Assembly: GCA_947492375.1 (NCBI GenBank)
Contig: CANLMI010000002.1
Span: 993,529-1,057,528 of the forward strand
DNA from: an uncultured Kordiimonas sp.
Lineage (GTDB): Bacteria; Pseudomonadota; Alphaproteobacteria; Sphingomonadales; Kordiimonadaceae
DNA: 64,000 bases
Reading direction: 5' to 3'
A model generated the notes under the pieces. The model was not told where the DNA came from, searched no databases, and was given only the letters and a program-made list of their open reading frames with translations. Position 1 is the first letter of the stretch. Each line of letters opens with the position of its first letter. Shown piece after piece: positions 47,599 through 56,809 of the stretch. Made by a program: the position numbers and the translations under genes.

Positions 47599-47613
47599 GT
47601 GAATAGGTTTCAC
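47599..47613. promoter_or_regulatory. Candidate TetR operator
   Basis: Perfect inverted repeat GTGAA-TAGGT-TTCAC in the 137-base gap between the divergent TetR and beta-helix genes. A second overlapping repeat, TTCA-TTAAG-TGAA, begins at 47591. Position suits an operator for both genes. Confidence 0.4.
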
Positions 47614-47716
47614 ATTTATTGACTGCGGTATAAATTTATGTAATCTGGAACTCATATGTTGGCAACTCTGATCGCAAAATGTCAGTGATTGACGAATATA
47701 ATGGGGAGAATACATC

Positions 47717-48967
47717 ATGCAGCTAAAGACCATAATGGCTTATATTTCTGTTTTTTTAGTAAGCGGAAATATATGGGCGCAATCAGGACAAACCATTCAG
47801 ATTGTACCGGGTGAAAATGTTGAAGAGCAACTTCAAGAAGCATTAATTCTGGCAGAACCGGGAAGTATTATTGAGCTGGCGGCGGGCAATTATCAGTTTT
47901 TGGGTGCTCTTTCGATTGAAGTCGAAGGTATTACCCTTAGAGGGGCGGGTAAGAATGCTACGGTTTTGTCGTTTAAAGGGCAAGAATCAGGCTCTGAAGG
48001 ATTGTTGATTACATCAAACAATGTCGTAATTGAAAAGCTTGCTATTGAGGATATGCCCGGCGACGGCGTTAAGGCAAAAGGTGCTGATACGATTTCGTTC
48101 ATTGATATGCGTGTTGAATGGACAGGCGGACCCAAAGAAACAAATGGTGCATATGGCCTTTACCCTGTTCAGTCCAAGAACGTTCTTGTAGACGGTGTTG
48201 TTGTACGCGGTGCATCTGACGCTGGTATTTATGTTGGACAAAGCCAACAGATTATTGTTCGCAATAGTCTTGTTGAATATAATGTTGCAGGGATTGAAAT
48301 TGAAAACTGTTACTATGCTGATGTTTATAACAATGTAGCAGAGCATAATACAGGCGGTATTCTCGTGTTTGATATGCCAAATTTGCCACAAAAGGGTGGC
48401 CATTCAATCCGCGTTTTTAATAATAAATCAATTAATAATGATACGGATAATTTTGCACCTGCTGGTAATATTGTTGGTACTGTGCCGCGCGGTACAGGTA
48501 TTATGGTGCTATCGAACCGTGATATCGAAATTTTTGAAAATGAAATTGCAGGAAATGGTTCGGCCAACATTTTGCTTGCCTCTTTCCAGCAGGAATATGA
48601 TGACCCTGATTATAACCCCTTACCGCAGAATGTGTATATTCACGATAATACATATGGTGATGGCGGTTTTAACCCCGATAAAGAAGTGAAAACTATTGTG
48701 GCACCTCTAACAGGTATGCCTGTACCTGATATTGTTTGGGACGGTGTTGTTGATGGTGTTTGGGCGGCGATGTTTGGCCCGGATAGCGATGATGCCATTT
48801 ATGTTAAAGAGTCGGATGATACGACTTTTGTGAACTTGCAGCTTATGCTCGATGTGATTTTACCTTGGGGTGCTTCCATTGATACAGATAAAAGCGATTA
48901 TGCGGGAAGTATTCCTGCTCGCGCTGCAATTACCTTGCCGCAGGATAGTGATGGTGCCAGTGATTAG
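47717..48967 (+). CDS. Secreted parallel beta-helix protein (TIGR03805-type)
   Basis: 416 residues. A signal peptide ends near IWAQS (about residue 22), so periplasmic or secreted. The middle has regular right-handed beta-helix turns: GLLITSNNVVIEKLAIED, NVLVDGVVVRGASDAGIYVG, IIVRNSLVEYNVAGIEIENC, and YADVYNNVAEHNTGGILVFD. GGGGAGA is the ribosome site. This family is known to occur in two-gene pairs with the diheme protein encoded next (42 bases away); the function of the pair is unknown. Such folds often bind or cleave polysaccharide, but no catalytic site is evident. Confidence 0.85.
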   Translation: MQLKTIMAYISVFLVSGNIWAQSGQTIQIVPGENVEEQLQEALILAEPGSIIELAAGNYQFLGALSIEVEGITLRGAGKNATVLSFKGQESGSEGLLITSNNVVIEKLAIEDMPGDGVKAKGADTISFIDMRVEWTGGPKETNGAYGLYPVQSKNVLVDGVVVRGASDAGIYVGQSQQIIVRNSLVEYNVAGIEIENCYYADVYNNVAEHNTGGILVFDMPNLPQKGGHSIRVFNNKSINNDTDNFAPAGNIVGTVPRGTGIMVLSNRDIEIFENEIAGNGSANILLASFQQEYDDPDYNPLPQNVYIHDNTYGDGGFNPDKEVKTIVAPLTGMPVPDIVWDGVVDGVWAAMFGPDSDDAIYVKESDDTTFVNLQLMLDVILPWGASIDTDKSDYAGSIPARAAITLPQDSDGASD

Positions 48968-49009
48968 CTGTCTTAATTCATGGTTATCAATATCAGAAGG
49001 TAGAAAACG

Positions 49010-50095
49010 GTGAATGTCAGGTTTTTAAGTATCGCGATCAGCATTCTTGCCCTTTTCCAAATCATAGAGAATGTTGCATTTGCGCAAGAAAGTGTAGAAA
49101 AGATAGCGCCAATCAATCAAGATGCTTTGTTAACGGCTAGGCCTGCCCGTACTCTTTCTGAATATCGTTTATTTGCAGATATGAAGGCACAAAAGCCTGC
49201 TGTTGGTGTTGTGCCTTATGACCTTCAGGTATCGCTATTTACTGATTACGCTCATAAGTATCGGTTTGTGTATGTGCCAGAGGGTGAAAAGGCGAAATAC
49301 GATGAAAACGAAGTGCTACAGTTTCCGGTTGGCTCGGTTTTAATTAAAACATTTGCGTATCCGGCAGATTTTCGAAAGTCGGATCAAAATATACGCCTTT
49401 TGGAAACACGGCTTTTGATCCATCAGGAAAAGGGCTGGAATGCATGGGCATATGTTTGGAATGAAGAGCAAACCGAGGCTGTGCTAAAAGTCGCCGGGGC
49501 GCGGATGGATGTGGACTGGATCGACCATAAAGGTAATCTTCGGCAAATTCGCTACAATGTACCCAATAAAAATCAATGTAAGGGCTGCCATATTTTAGGC
49601 AAGGTATTTTCGCCTATTGGCCCTAAGGCAAGACATTTAAATAAAGAGTATCACTATATGTCAGGGCCGGAAAATCAGCTGATTAACTGGAGCCGTCGTG
49701 GAATGCTGGAAGGGGTTCCTGACCTTGAAAAAGTTCAAAATGTTCCCGCGATTGATGATGAAAAGGCTGATTTAAATAAACGTGCACGTGCCTATCTTGA
49801 TATCAACTGCGCCCATTGTCACCGAAGAGAGGGGCCTGCTTCTACCTCGGGTTTGTTTTTAACAAACGGTGAGGATAACCCTGTTCATTGGGGATACAAA
49901 AAACGCCCCATTGCTGCCGGGCGTGGATCAGGCGGTTTGCTTTTTGATATTGACCCTGGTAAGCCAGAGAATTCAATCATCCATTTTCGTATGCACTCAA
50001 CAGACCCTGGCATCATGATGCCTGAGACAGGTCGAACAATTGTTCACAAAGAAGGTTTGCGGCTTATTCATGAATGGATTGAAAAGCTCAAATAA
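49010..50095 (+). CDS. SO_2930-family diheme c-type cytochrome (TIGR03806-type)
   Basis: 361 residues with a GTG start and a signal peptide ending near FAQE. Two haem c sites, CKGCH (about residue 195) and CAHCH (about residue 263), with later Met and His that could be axial ligands (MHSTDPGIMMPETG). The N-terminal LTARPARTLSEYRLFADM and DLQVSLFTDYAHKYRFVYVP segments are characteristic of the family. Periplasmic electron carrier or oxidase of unknown role, partner of the beta-helix protein upstream. Confidence 0.88.
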   Translation: MNVRFLSIAISILALFQIIENVAFAQESVEKIAPINQDALLTARPARTLSEYRLFADMKAQKPAVGVVPYDLQVSLFTDYAHKYRFVYVPEGEKAKYDENEVLQFPVGSVLIKTFAYPADFRKSDQNIRLLETRLLIHQEKGWNAWAYVWNEEQTEAVLKVAGARMDVDWIDHKGNLRQIRYNVPNKNQCKGCHILGKVFSPIGPKARHLNKEYHYMSGPENQLINWSRRGMLEGVPDLEKVQNVPAIDDEKADLNKRARAYLDINCAHCHRREGPASTSGLFLTNGEDNPVHWGYKKRPIAAGRGSGGLLFDIDPGKPENSIIHFRMHSTDPGIMMPETGRTIVHKEGLRLIHEWIEKLK

Positions 50096-50222
50096 TTTCA
50101 ATCGATGCTGAAGCTTGGTTCTGTGTGACTTTCTTGTGGTGCTATTTGCCGTCTCTATGTTAGTCAAACATATTATAGAGCCCTTATGTAAAAGGGTGTT
50201 TATATTCGATAAAGGCAAAAGC

Positions 50223-51035
50223 ATGTCAGGTAATGAATTTAAAGTTGGTATTGTGGGCGCTATGGGGCGAATGGGGCAGGCAATTATTGCGGCGTTACAA
50301 GGCCATTCAGTCCTTCGTTTTTCGGCAGCGAGCGATATAGAAACACACCCGATGATCGGTAAGGAATGTTATCTAGGTACAGGTGTTTCATTGAGTACCA
50401 ATAGCCAAAGTGTTTTTGAGGCGTCTGATGTTGTTATTGACTTTACACCGCCCGGTAATACGCAAACCCATGCAGAATATGCGAAAACATTTAAAACGGC
50501 TTATATTGTCGGAACGACAGGCTTAACTGAAGCTGATCATCAGGCGCTTGACGTTGCGGGCCAATCTGCATGTGTAGTTCAAGCAGGTAACTTTTCGCTC
50601 GGTGTTAACTTAATGACAGCATTTTCAAAAAAAATGGCTGAAGTTTTGGGTGATGAATGGGATATTGAAATCCTTGAAATGCATCATAAGCATAAGGTTG
50701 ATGCCCCGTCTGGTACTGCTGTAATGATCGGTGAAGCAGCAGCCGAAGGCCGCAGGGTTAATTTGGATGAGAAAGCTGTTCGTGCGCGTGATGGCATTAC
50801 GGGCGAGCGTAAATCTGGTGATATTGGGTTTGCAACGCTTCGGGGCGGTTCAGTTATTGGCGAACATGAGATTATTTTTGCAAGTGAAAATGAGCGTTTA
50901 ACATTGTCACATCGTGCAGAAAACAGAGGTTTGTTTGCATCAGGCGCTGTGCGTGCAGCTCATTGGGCGGCCTCTCATGTTAAAGGGCGTTATAATATGA
51001 TGGACGTATTAGAGCTAACTGATTTTGGTGCCTAA
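50223..51035 (+). CDS. dapB: 4-hydroxy-tetrahydrodipicolinate reductase
   Basis: 270 residues from the ATG at 50223, preceded by AAAGG; the frame is open further upstream but the enzyme begins here. NAD(P)H loop VGIVGAMGRMGQAIIAAL, DFTPPGNTQTHAEYA, and EMHHKHKVDAPSGTA with the catalytic His-Lys region. A step of lysine and diaminopimelate synthesis. In Caulobacter it is close to dnaJ, so the TetR/beta-helix/cytochrome cassette may interrupt an older order. Confidence 0.96.
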   Translation: MSGNEFKVGIVGAMGRMGQAIIAALQGHSVLRFSAASDIETHPMIGKECYLGTGVSLSTNSQSVFEASDVVIDFTPPGNTQTHAEYAKTFKTAYIVGTTGLTEADHQALDVAGQSACVVQAGNFSLGVNLMTAFSKKMAEVLGDEWDIEILEMHHKHKVDAPSGTAVMIGEAAAEGRRVNLDEKAVRARDGITGERKSGDIGFATLRGGSVIGEHEIIFASENERLTLSHRAENRGLFASGAVRAAHWAASHVKGRYNMMDVLELTDFGA

Positions 51036-51060
51036 GCTTTAGGATGTAAGGGAGCAAAAA

Positions 51061-51474
51061 ATGCAGGAAGTATTGTTATCAATATGGGCTGGGTTACCTG
51101 TTTTTATGGTTCATTCTGGTGTTAGCCTTTTGATCCTCGTTTTTGGGGCATTTATTTATACTAAAGTCACGCGCCATGACGAGATTGCATTGATTCGTGA
51201 CGGGAACGTTGCGGCGTCGCTTTCTTATGGCGGGGCTATCGTGGGTTTGGCGTTACCGCTTGCCTTTTGTCTTTCAGCTTCGGTCTCTGTGTGGGATATT
51301 GTTTTTTGGGGTATTATTGCCCTTGTCTTTCAAATTATTGCCTTTCGTCTGGCAGATTTATTTATGAAGGGTGTTTCAAAGCGTATCGAGGACGGTGAGA
51401 TGAGTGCCGCTGTTATGTTGGTGTCTGTGAAGCTCAGCACAGCTTTCATTAATGCGGCTGCAATATCGGGTTAA
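51061..51474 (+). CDS. DUF350 membrane protein
   Basis: 137 residues with four hydrophobic helices arranged as two repeats (about residues 5-30/44-65 and 75-98/118-135). The segments LIRDGNVAASLSYGGAIVGLALPLA and ISEDGEMSAAV-like RIEDGEMSAAVMLVSVKLS are the duplicated DUF350 motif. Function unknown. GGGAG precedes the ATG; the next gene starts 3 bases after its stop, so the protease downstream is a likely partner. Confidence 0.85.
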   Translation: MQEVLLSIWAGLPVFMVHSGVSLLILVFGAFIYTKVTRHDEIALIRDGNVAASLSYGGAIVGLALPLAFCLSASVSVWDIVFWGIIALVFQIIAFRLADLFMKGVSKRIEDGEMSAAVMLVSVKLSTAFINAAAISG

Positions 51475-51477
51475 ACG

Positions 51478-52329
51478 ATGCGTCGGTTTATCGAATTCTT
51501 TACATATGCTGCAATTATAATAATTGTCATCATCCGTTATGTAGGTGATGCGTCTGATGGTGCCGATCGCCGTGGTGTAAAAAAACAGCCACAGCAACCT
51601 GTCACCCTTTTACCGGACAGAGAAAAATTGCCTAATAATATTGGCGGTGACGTTCTTGTGAATGTGGATAATAAAGCCTCAAATAGTGTTGGGACAGCGT
51701 TTGCTGTTGATGATGCGGGAACATATGTAACAGCGCGTCATGTTGTTGATGGTTGTGACCGCGTTTATATCGCGCATCAGTCTGGTCGGTTTAGCCCTAT
51801 TTCTACTATTAAGGTTGATAATCATCGTGATTTTGCTGTTTTACGGTCAAATCACGTGAAGGCAGGATCGGTTTATCTTGCTTCAACGGCGCCAACACGC
51901 GGTGATGATGGGTATATGATGGGGTATCCACAAGGAAAGCCTGCTGATGTTCGGGCAACGGTTATTGGCCGTAATGATATGCGATCATCTGGTAGTTACC
52001 GCGCGCGTGAACCTGTTGTTGCATGGGTAGAACGTGAACGCCTACCAGTTTTTAGCGGGGCATTGGGCGGGATATCCGGAGGGCCTGTTTTTGATAGTGA
52101 CGGTATTGTGGTTGGTACTGTCGTCGCTGGTGCGCCGCGCCGTGGCCGCGTTTATACGACGCACCCCCGTGTTTTTCGAAACGGTGATCTTGGTGACAGG
52201 TTACACTTTAAAAAAGATGAAGAAGTATGGCGCCCAATAACGTCTGATAATTATGCTAATATTGGCCGTGAACTAAGGGGGGCTAAAACTATAACGCAGG
52301 TATATTGTCAGGTGATATCAAAACCCTGA
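51478..52329 (+). CDS. Membrane-anchored trypsin-like serine protease
   Basis: 283 residues. A short hydrophobic stretch near residues 8-20 may anchor it, leaving the protease domain in the periplasm. Catalytic triad of the S1 family: His in TYVTARHVVDGCDR, Asp in DNHRDFAVLRS, Ser in GGISGGPVFDSDG. No PDZ domain follows, unlike DegP/HtrA. Starts 3 bases after the DUF350 gene. Substrate unknown. Last 22 bases overlap the convergent DUF2244 gene. Confidence 0.85.
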   Translation: MRRFIEFFTYAAIIIIVIIRYVGDASDGADRRGVKKQPQQPVTLLPDREKLPNNIGGDVLVNVDNKASNSVGTAFAVDDAGTYVTARHVVDGCDRVYIAHQSGRFSPISTIKVDNHRDFAVLRSNHVKAGSVYLASTAPTRGDDGYMMGYPQGKPADVRATVIGRNDMRSSGSYRAREPVVAWVERERLPVFSGALGGISGGPVFDSDGIVVGTVVAGAPRRGRVYTTHPRVFRNGDLGDRLHFKKDEEVWRPITSDNYANIGRELRGAKTITQVYCQVISKP

Positions 52330-52862
52330 CGATGCCATTTCCGTAAGGCACTTTGTAGAGATACAGCGATATCTTGTTTTTCATAACTCGTTAAAAATTC
52401 ACCAATTTCTAGCTTCTTACCGTGTGAGATGATTTGAAGCGCATCATTGTCATTGTTTTTCTCAATAAAGATACGTAGCCAGTACGGCTCCAAATTCCAG
52501 GTTTCGACTTGTCTGTTTGGATGTATCCGACAAATAATTAATGATTGCTGTGTTAATTGTATCGTTTCAAAAAGTCGTGCAGCACGAAAGTTAAAATAAA
52601 AGGCGAGCCAGAGCGCGATAATATCAAACATAACAAATAAAACGACAGGCCACGCACCCACTATGATGAAGCGTAAACCAGCCAGAGCGCATATAATGCC
52701 AACGATTGTTATGATCGTTCTTGCACCTTTTGGTGTCATCGATCGATGTGGGAAAAGTGTGGCATTAAATAATAATTCAGAGGCGTTTAATTCAGGAAGA
52801 GCTGAAGGATTCGCATAGCGAATGGAATCTGGTTCTAAAATACTGTCGCTATTTCCTGACAT
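52308..52862 (-). CDS. DUF2244 family membrane protein
   Basis: 184 residues. Two adjacent transmembrane helices (about residues 47-85: TIITIVGIICALAGLRFIIVGAWPVVLFVMFDIIALWLAFYF in part) and a C-terminal domain with ETWNLEPYWLRIFIEK and LEIGEFLTSYEKQDIA, which fits DUF2244, an alphaproteobacterial family of unknown function near cytochrome oxidase genes in some genomes. Lies 16 bases past the UbiH-type gene on the same strand. Confidence 0.82.
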   Translation of the reverse strand: MSGNSDSILEPDSIRYANPSALPELNASELLFNATLFPHRSMTPKGARTIITIVGIICALAGLRFIIVGAWPVVLFVMFDIIALWLAFYFNFRAARLFETIQLTQQSLIICRIHPNRQVETWNLEPYWLRIFIEKNNDNDALQIISHGKKLEIGEFLTSYEKQDIAVSLQSALRKWHRQGFDIT

Positions 52863-52878
52863 AAATATTTTTACGCTT

Positions 52879-54102
52879 TCACTCGCGCAGTGGTTCGCCT
52901 CTTAAAAGTTTTGGTAATTCGCCAACTGTACCCCGGGCATGTGACATAAAAAAGTTTTTCAGTGGTGGAATTTTATCGACAACACTAAGGCCAATATCGC
53001 GCGCTGTTTTGATCGGGCCGATGTCATTTGAGAATAAGCGATTTAAAATATCGGTAACACCAATAAGGCTAGCATTGTCAAAACGACGCCATTCTTGATA
53101 TTTCATGAGTGTTTGCTCGGAACCAATATCAAGGCCTACGTGCATGCTATCTGAGAGTATTTCAACAAAAGCAGCAACATCACGCAATCCCATATTAAGC
53201 CCTTGGCCGGCTATTGGATGAATAGCGTGGGCCGCATCACCGATTAAGGCCATTCGTGTGCTTACATAGGTATCAGTATATTGAAGCGTGAGTGGATAAG
53301 CCCATCGACCACCGATTACTTTCACATCACCGAGAAAGTCACCGACACGTCTCTGCACTTCGGCTTCAAATGCCCTGTCAGATAAATTCATGATCGTGTC
53401 GCCTAAATGCTCCTTTTCGGTCCAGACGAGTGAAGACCTGTTGCCAGTTAGGGGTAAAATAGCAAAAGGCCCTGATGGTAGGAACCGCTCATGTGCGATA
53501 CCACAGTGGCTGTGTTCATGTTCGATTGAGCAAACAATACCGATTTGTCCGTAAGAAAAATTTGATGTCGGAATGTTTGCGTCAGTGCGGGCTAAGCTTT
53601 TGCGGCCATCAATACCCAAAAGTAATTTGGATGTTATTGTTTTCCCGCTTTTAAGGGATAGTGTTGCAGATGATTTGTTTCGATCAATACTTTCAACATG
53701 CTCTGGTGTCAGAACAGTAATATTGTCTAACTCTTCAACGCGTTTTGCCAGTGCTTCACGGATATGTCGGTTTTCCAACATGTTTCCTAAAGGGCCTTGC
53801 CCCAGGCTTTCATTGTCAAAGTGCAAGTGCATCAATGATGGGCCGTCAGACACTCTGATATCAAGTATGGGCTGTGCATGGCCTTCCAGGTATTTCCAGA
53901 TACCTAGCGTTTTCAGCATTTCGCATGATGCAAAGGCAATGGCGCTTGAACGTCCGTCAAAAGATGGTTTCACCTGATCGTTGATGGGGATAATATCAAC
54001 AACTGTAACATTAAGGCCAAGTTCGGCGATGCCTATTGCTGCTGTTAACCCTGCCAGGCTGCCACCAATAATGGAAATGTCAGTTTTGATATTGTTGCTC
54101 AT
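52879..54102 (-). CDS. FAD-dependent ubiquinone hydroxylase (UbiH/UbiF/COQ6 family)
   Basis: 407 residues. FAD-binding SIIGGSLAGLTAAIGIAELGLNVTVVD, the DG motif LLLGIDGRKSLAR, and the ALIGDAAHAIHPIAGQGLNMGLRD signature. It hydroxylates a ring position in ubiquinone synthesis; the sequence does not say which carbon. TGGAG precedes the ATG. Upstream lies a 220-base gap to the divergent ftsK. Confidence 0.9.
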   Translation of the reverse strand: MSNNIKTDISIIGGSLAGLTAAIGIAELGLNVTVVDIIPINDQVKPSFDGRSSAIAFASCEMLKTLGIWKYLEGHAQPILDIRVSDGPSLMHLHFDNESLGQGPLGNMLENRHIREALAKRVEELDNITVLTPEHVESIDRNKSSATLSLKSGKTITSKLLLGIDGRKSLARTDANIPTSNFSYGQIGIVCSIEHEHSHCGIAHERFLPSGPFAILPLTGNRSSLVWTEKEHLGDTIMNLSDRAFEAEVQRRVGDFLGDVKVIGGRWAYPLTLQYTDTYVSTRMALIGDAAHAIHPIAGQGLNMGLRDVAAFVEILSDSMHVGLDIGSEQTLMKYQEWRRFDNASLIGVTDILNRLFSNDIGPIKTARDIGLSVVDKIPPLKNFFMSHARGTVGELPKLLRGEPLRE

Positions 54103-54322
54103 ATGCTTACTCCATATATTCTATCTAGAATGAAGCACATAGCTTGTCCAGCGCGCTTGTGTCGCATAGGTTATATGATATTTATAAAAATGCATGCCAT
54201 GAAAAAGCCGCTCTTGTCGAATAGGGGTATTAAGCATTAAGGTGGCGTGAACACTAAGGGAACATCCAGTCTAAAAACTGGCAATAAAAAATAAACAGTA
54301 TTTTATTGGAGATGGGGACACA

Positions 54323-56785
54323 GTGGCAGCTAAAAGTAAAACAGCTACCAAAGCGGTAAAAAACAAGACTAAGGCCAAAGCTGCAACAAAACGTGTGAAG
54401 GCAACTGATGCACCGCCTTTGTTGCCGCCGGGGCTGGTATTGTTTTTAAAAAGCAGTTCGTGGCGTCTTTTCGGCACTTCGGTTTTTCTGCTTGGTATTG
54501 CGATTGCTGTTTCGTTATTCACGTATAACCCTTCAGACCCGGGTATTAACAATGAAACGAATGCGCCGATTACAAATGCGCTCGGCGGTTTGGGTGCGAA
54601 TGTAGCTGATATATTGATGCAATCGCTTGGGCTTGTTGCTTATTTTCTTGTCGTTCCGATTTTATTCTGGGGTGTAAAGCTTGCAAGGCTTCGTTGGTTA
54701 AGGCGCTTTTGGTTAAATTTAGCGAGTGTGCCACTATCGCTTGTCCTGTTAGCTGTTGCTTTCAGCGTCTCAGCACCCAACCCTGAGTTTTCTGTGCAGG
54801 CAGGATACGGCGGAGCACTTGGACAGCAATTATATTTATATCTCGTAAGTTTATTTTCAGACCTTATTATCCCTGCATGGGTTTACGGCGCTGTTTTTGG
54901 TCTTTTGGCGACGCCTGTTTTTCTTTATTCGCTTGCGCTTAACCGTGATGAGTGGGCCCTCGTGTGGGAGTTTATGCAAAAAGTGGGTCGAGCGATTGTT
55001 CGCTTCGGTGCATATCTGCTTACGCTGGTTTGGAATATATGTGTCGCTATTGGGGCAATGATTAAAAAGCCTGACCCTATTAAGGGGTCGCGGCTGAAAA
55101 AGCGTGATTTTGGTGTTTTACCTGAAAACTCACGCAATAATGTTGAAGATGAGATTATTCCTGAAAAAGAAGTGCCTGTTCGCAAACGAGTTAAGGCACC
55201 GAAAAAGGCTATCCTCGGCAAACGTGAAGTGAAAGAAGCTCAGACAACCTTGAATTTCGGTGATGTGGGTGATTTTACGTTGCCGGCACTTGAGCTATTG
55301 GAAGCACCACCACCTGCATCAACGCTTGATAAAATTAGTGAGGAAGCGCTTGAACAAAATGCGCGAATGTTAGAGGGCGTTTTGGACGACTTTGGCGTTA
55401 AAGGTGAAATTCAGGATGTGCGCCCGGGCCCTGTTGTAACACTTTATGAGCTAGAACCGGCGCGGGGCACTAAATCAGCACGGGTTATTGGGCTTGCTGA
55501 CGATATTGCCCGTTCCATGAGTGCAATTTCTGCCCGTGTTGCCGTTGTGGCTGGTAGAAATGCGATTGGTATCGAGCTTCCTAATACAAGTAGGCAAACT
55601 GTTTTTCTCAGGGAACTGTTGGCTTCAAGGGATTATGAACGCAATAAAGCGCGTTTGCCTGTTGTTTTAGGTAAGGATATTGGCGGCGCCCCGGTTGTTG
55701 CAGATTTGTCTACCATGCCACATTTGCTTGTTGCAGGTACAACAGGTTCTGGTAAGTCGGTTGGCATTAATACCATGATCCTATCGCTTCTTTATCGCCA
55801 TAGCCCAGATAACTTGCGGTTTATCATGGTTGATCCGAAGATGCTTGAACTGTCAGTATATGATGGTATTCCGCATTTGTTGACGCCGGTTGTGACGGAA
55901 CCGAAAAAAGCTGTTGTTGCCTTGAAGTGGGCGGTGCGTGAAATGGAAGAACGCTATCGGAATATGTCCAAACTCGGCGTTCGTAATTTGGCTGCATTCA
56001 ACAAACGGGTTGCAGAAGCCAGCGATAAAGGCGAAACGCTGACACGTCAGGTTCAAACAGGATTTGATAAGGAAACGGGCCAGCCGCTTATCGAAGAGCA
56101 AGAGTTTGATTTTGAAGCCCTGCCATATATTGTCATTGTTATTGATGAGATGGCCGACTTAATGCTGGTGGCAGGTAAAGATGTCGAGGCAACAGTTCAG
56201 CGGCTAGCACAAATGGCACGGGCGGCAGGCATTCACCTTATTATGGCGACACAGCGCCCAAGTGTGGATGTGATAACAGGTACTATTAAAGCAAACTTCC
56301 CGACCCGAATTAGTTTTCAGGTAACATCGAAAATCGATAGCCGGACAATCCTTGGTGAACAGGGGGCGGAGCAACTTCTTGGCATGGGGGATATGCTCTA
56401 TATGGCAGGTGGCGGCCGTATCACGCGGGTGCACGGTGCCTTTGTGGCAGATAAAGAGGTTGAGACAGTTGTTGGGCATTTGAAACGCCAAGGGGCACCT
56501 GATTATTTGTCCAGCGTTACTGAGGAGCCTGAAGAGGGTTTTGATAGCCCGTTCATCCCGGGGCCATCAGGAGGTGATAAAGAAGCTAGTTTATACGATA
56601 AGGCGGTTGATATTGTGCTTCGTGACCGCCGTGCATCGACAAGTTATATTCAGCGCCGATTGAAAATAGGCTATAATAAGGCTGCTACGCTTATCGAAGA
56701 AATGGAAGAACAAGGGGTTATCAGTGCGCCAAACCATAAGGGGCAACGGGAAATTTTGGTGCCAGAACGTGAAGATGAGTTTTAA
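54323..56785 (+). CDS. ftsK: DNA translocase FtsK
   Basis: 820 residues, GTG start with GGAG ahead. Four or five transmembrane helices in residues 48-235, a short linker, then the motor: Walker A LLVAGTTGSGKSVGINTMI, Walker B PYIVIVIDEMADLMLVAG and IHLIMATQRPSVDVITG. The C-terminal gamma winged helix (DIVLRDRRASTSYIQRRL) recognises orienting sequences. Moves DNA at the division septum and activates XerCD. Its leader contains a small hairpin CCAGT/ACTGG at 54266-54281. Followed by lolA after 24 bases. Confidence 0.97.
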   Translation: MAAKSKTATKAVKNKTKAKAATKRVKATDAPPLLPPGLVLFLKSSSWRLFGTSVFLLGIAIAVSLFTYNPSDPGINNETNAPITNALGGLGANVADILMQSLGLVAYFLVVPILFWGVKLARLRWLRRFWLNLASVPLSLVLLAVAFSVSAPNPEFSVQAGYGGALGQQLYLYLVSLFSDLIIPAWVYGAVFGLLATPVFLYSLALNRDEWALVWEFMQKVGRAIVRFGAYLLTLVWNICVAIGAMIKKPDPIKGSRLKKRDFGVLPENSRNNVEDEIIPEKEVPVRKRVKAPKKAILGKREVKEAQTTLNFGDVGDFTLPALELLEAPPPASTLDKISEEALEQNARMLEGVLDDFGVKGEIQDVRPGPVVTLYELEPARGTKSARVIGLADDIARSMSAISARVAVVAGRNAIGIELPNTSRQTVFLRELLASRDYERNKARLPVVLGKDIGGAPVVADLSTMPHLLVAGTTGSGKSVGINTMILSLLYRHSPDNLRFIMVDPKMLELSVYDGIPHLLTPVVTEPKKAVVALKWAVREMEERYRNMSKLGVRNLAAFNKRVAEASDKGETLTRQVQTGFDKETGQPLIEEQEFDFEALPYIVIVIDEMADLMLVAGKDVEATVQRLAQMARAAGIHLIMATQRPSVDVITGTIKANFPTRISFQVTSKIDSRTILGEQGAEQLLGMGDMLYMAGGGRITRVHGAFVADKEVETVVGHLKRQGAPDYLSSVTEEPEEGFDSPFIPGPSGGDKEASLYDKAVDIVLRDRRASTSYIQRRLKIGYNKAATLIEEMEEQGVISAPNHKGQREILVPEREDEF

Positions 56786-56809
56786 TAAATAAAAGGTTTT
56801 GAGGATAGT

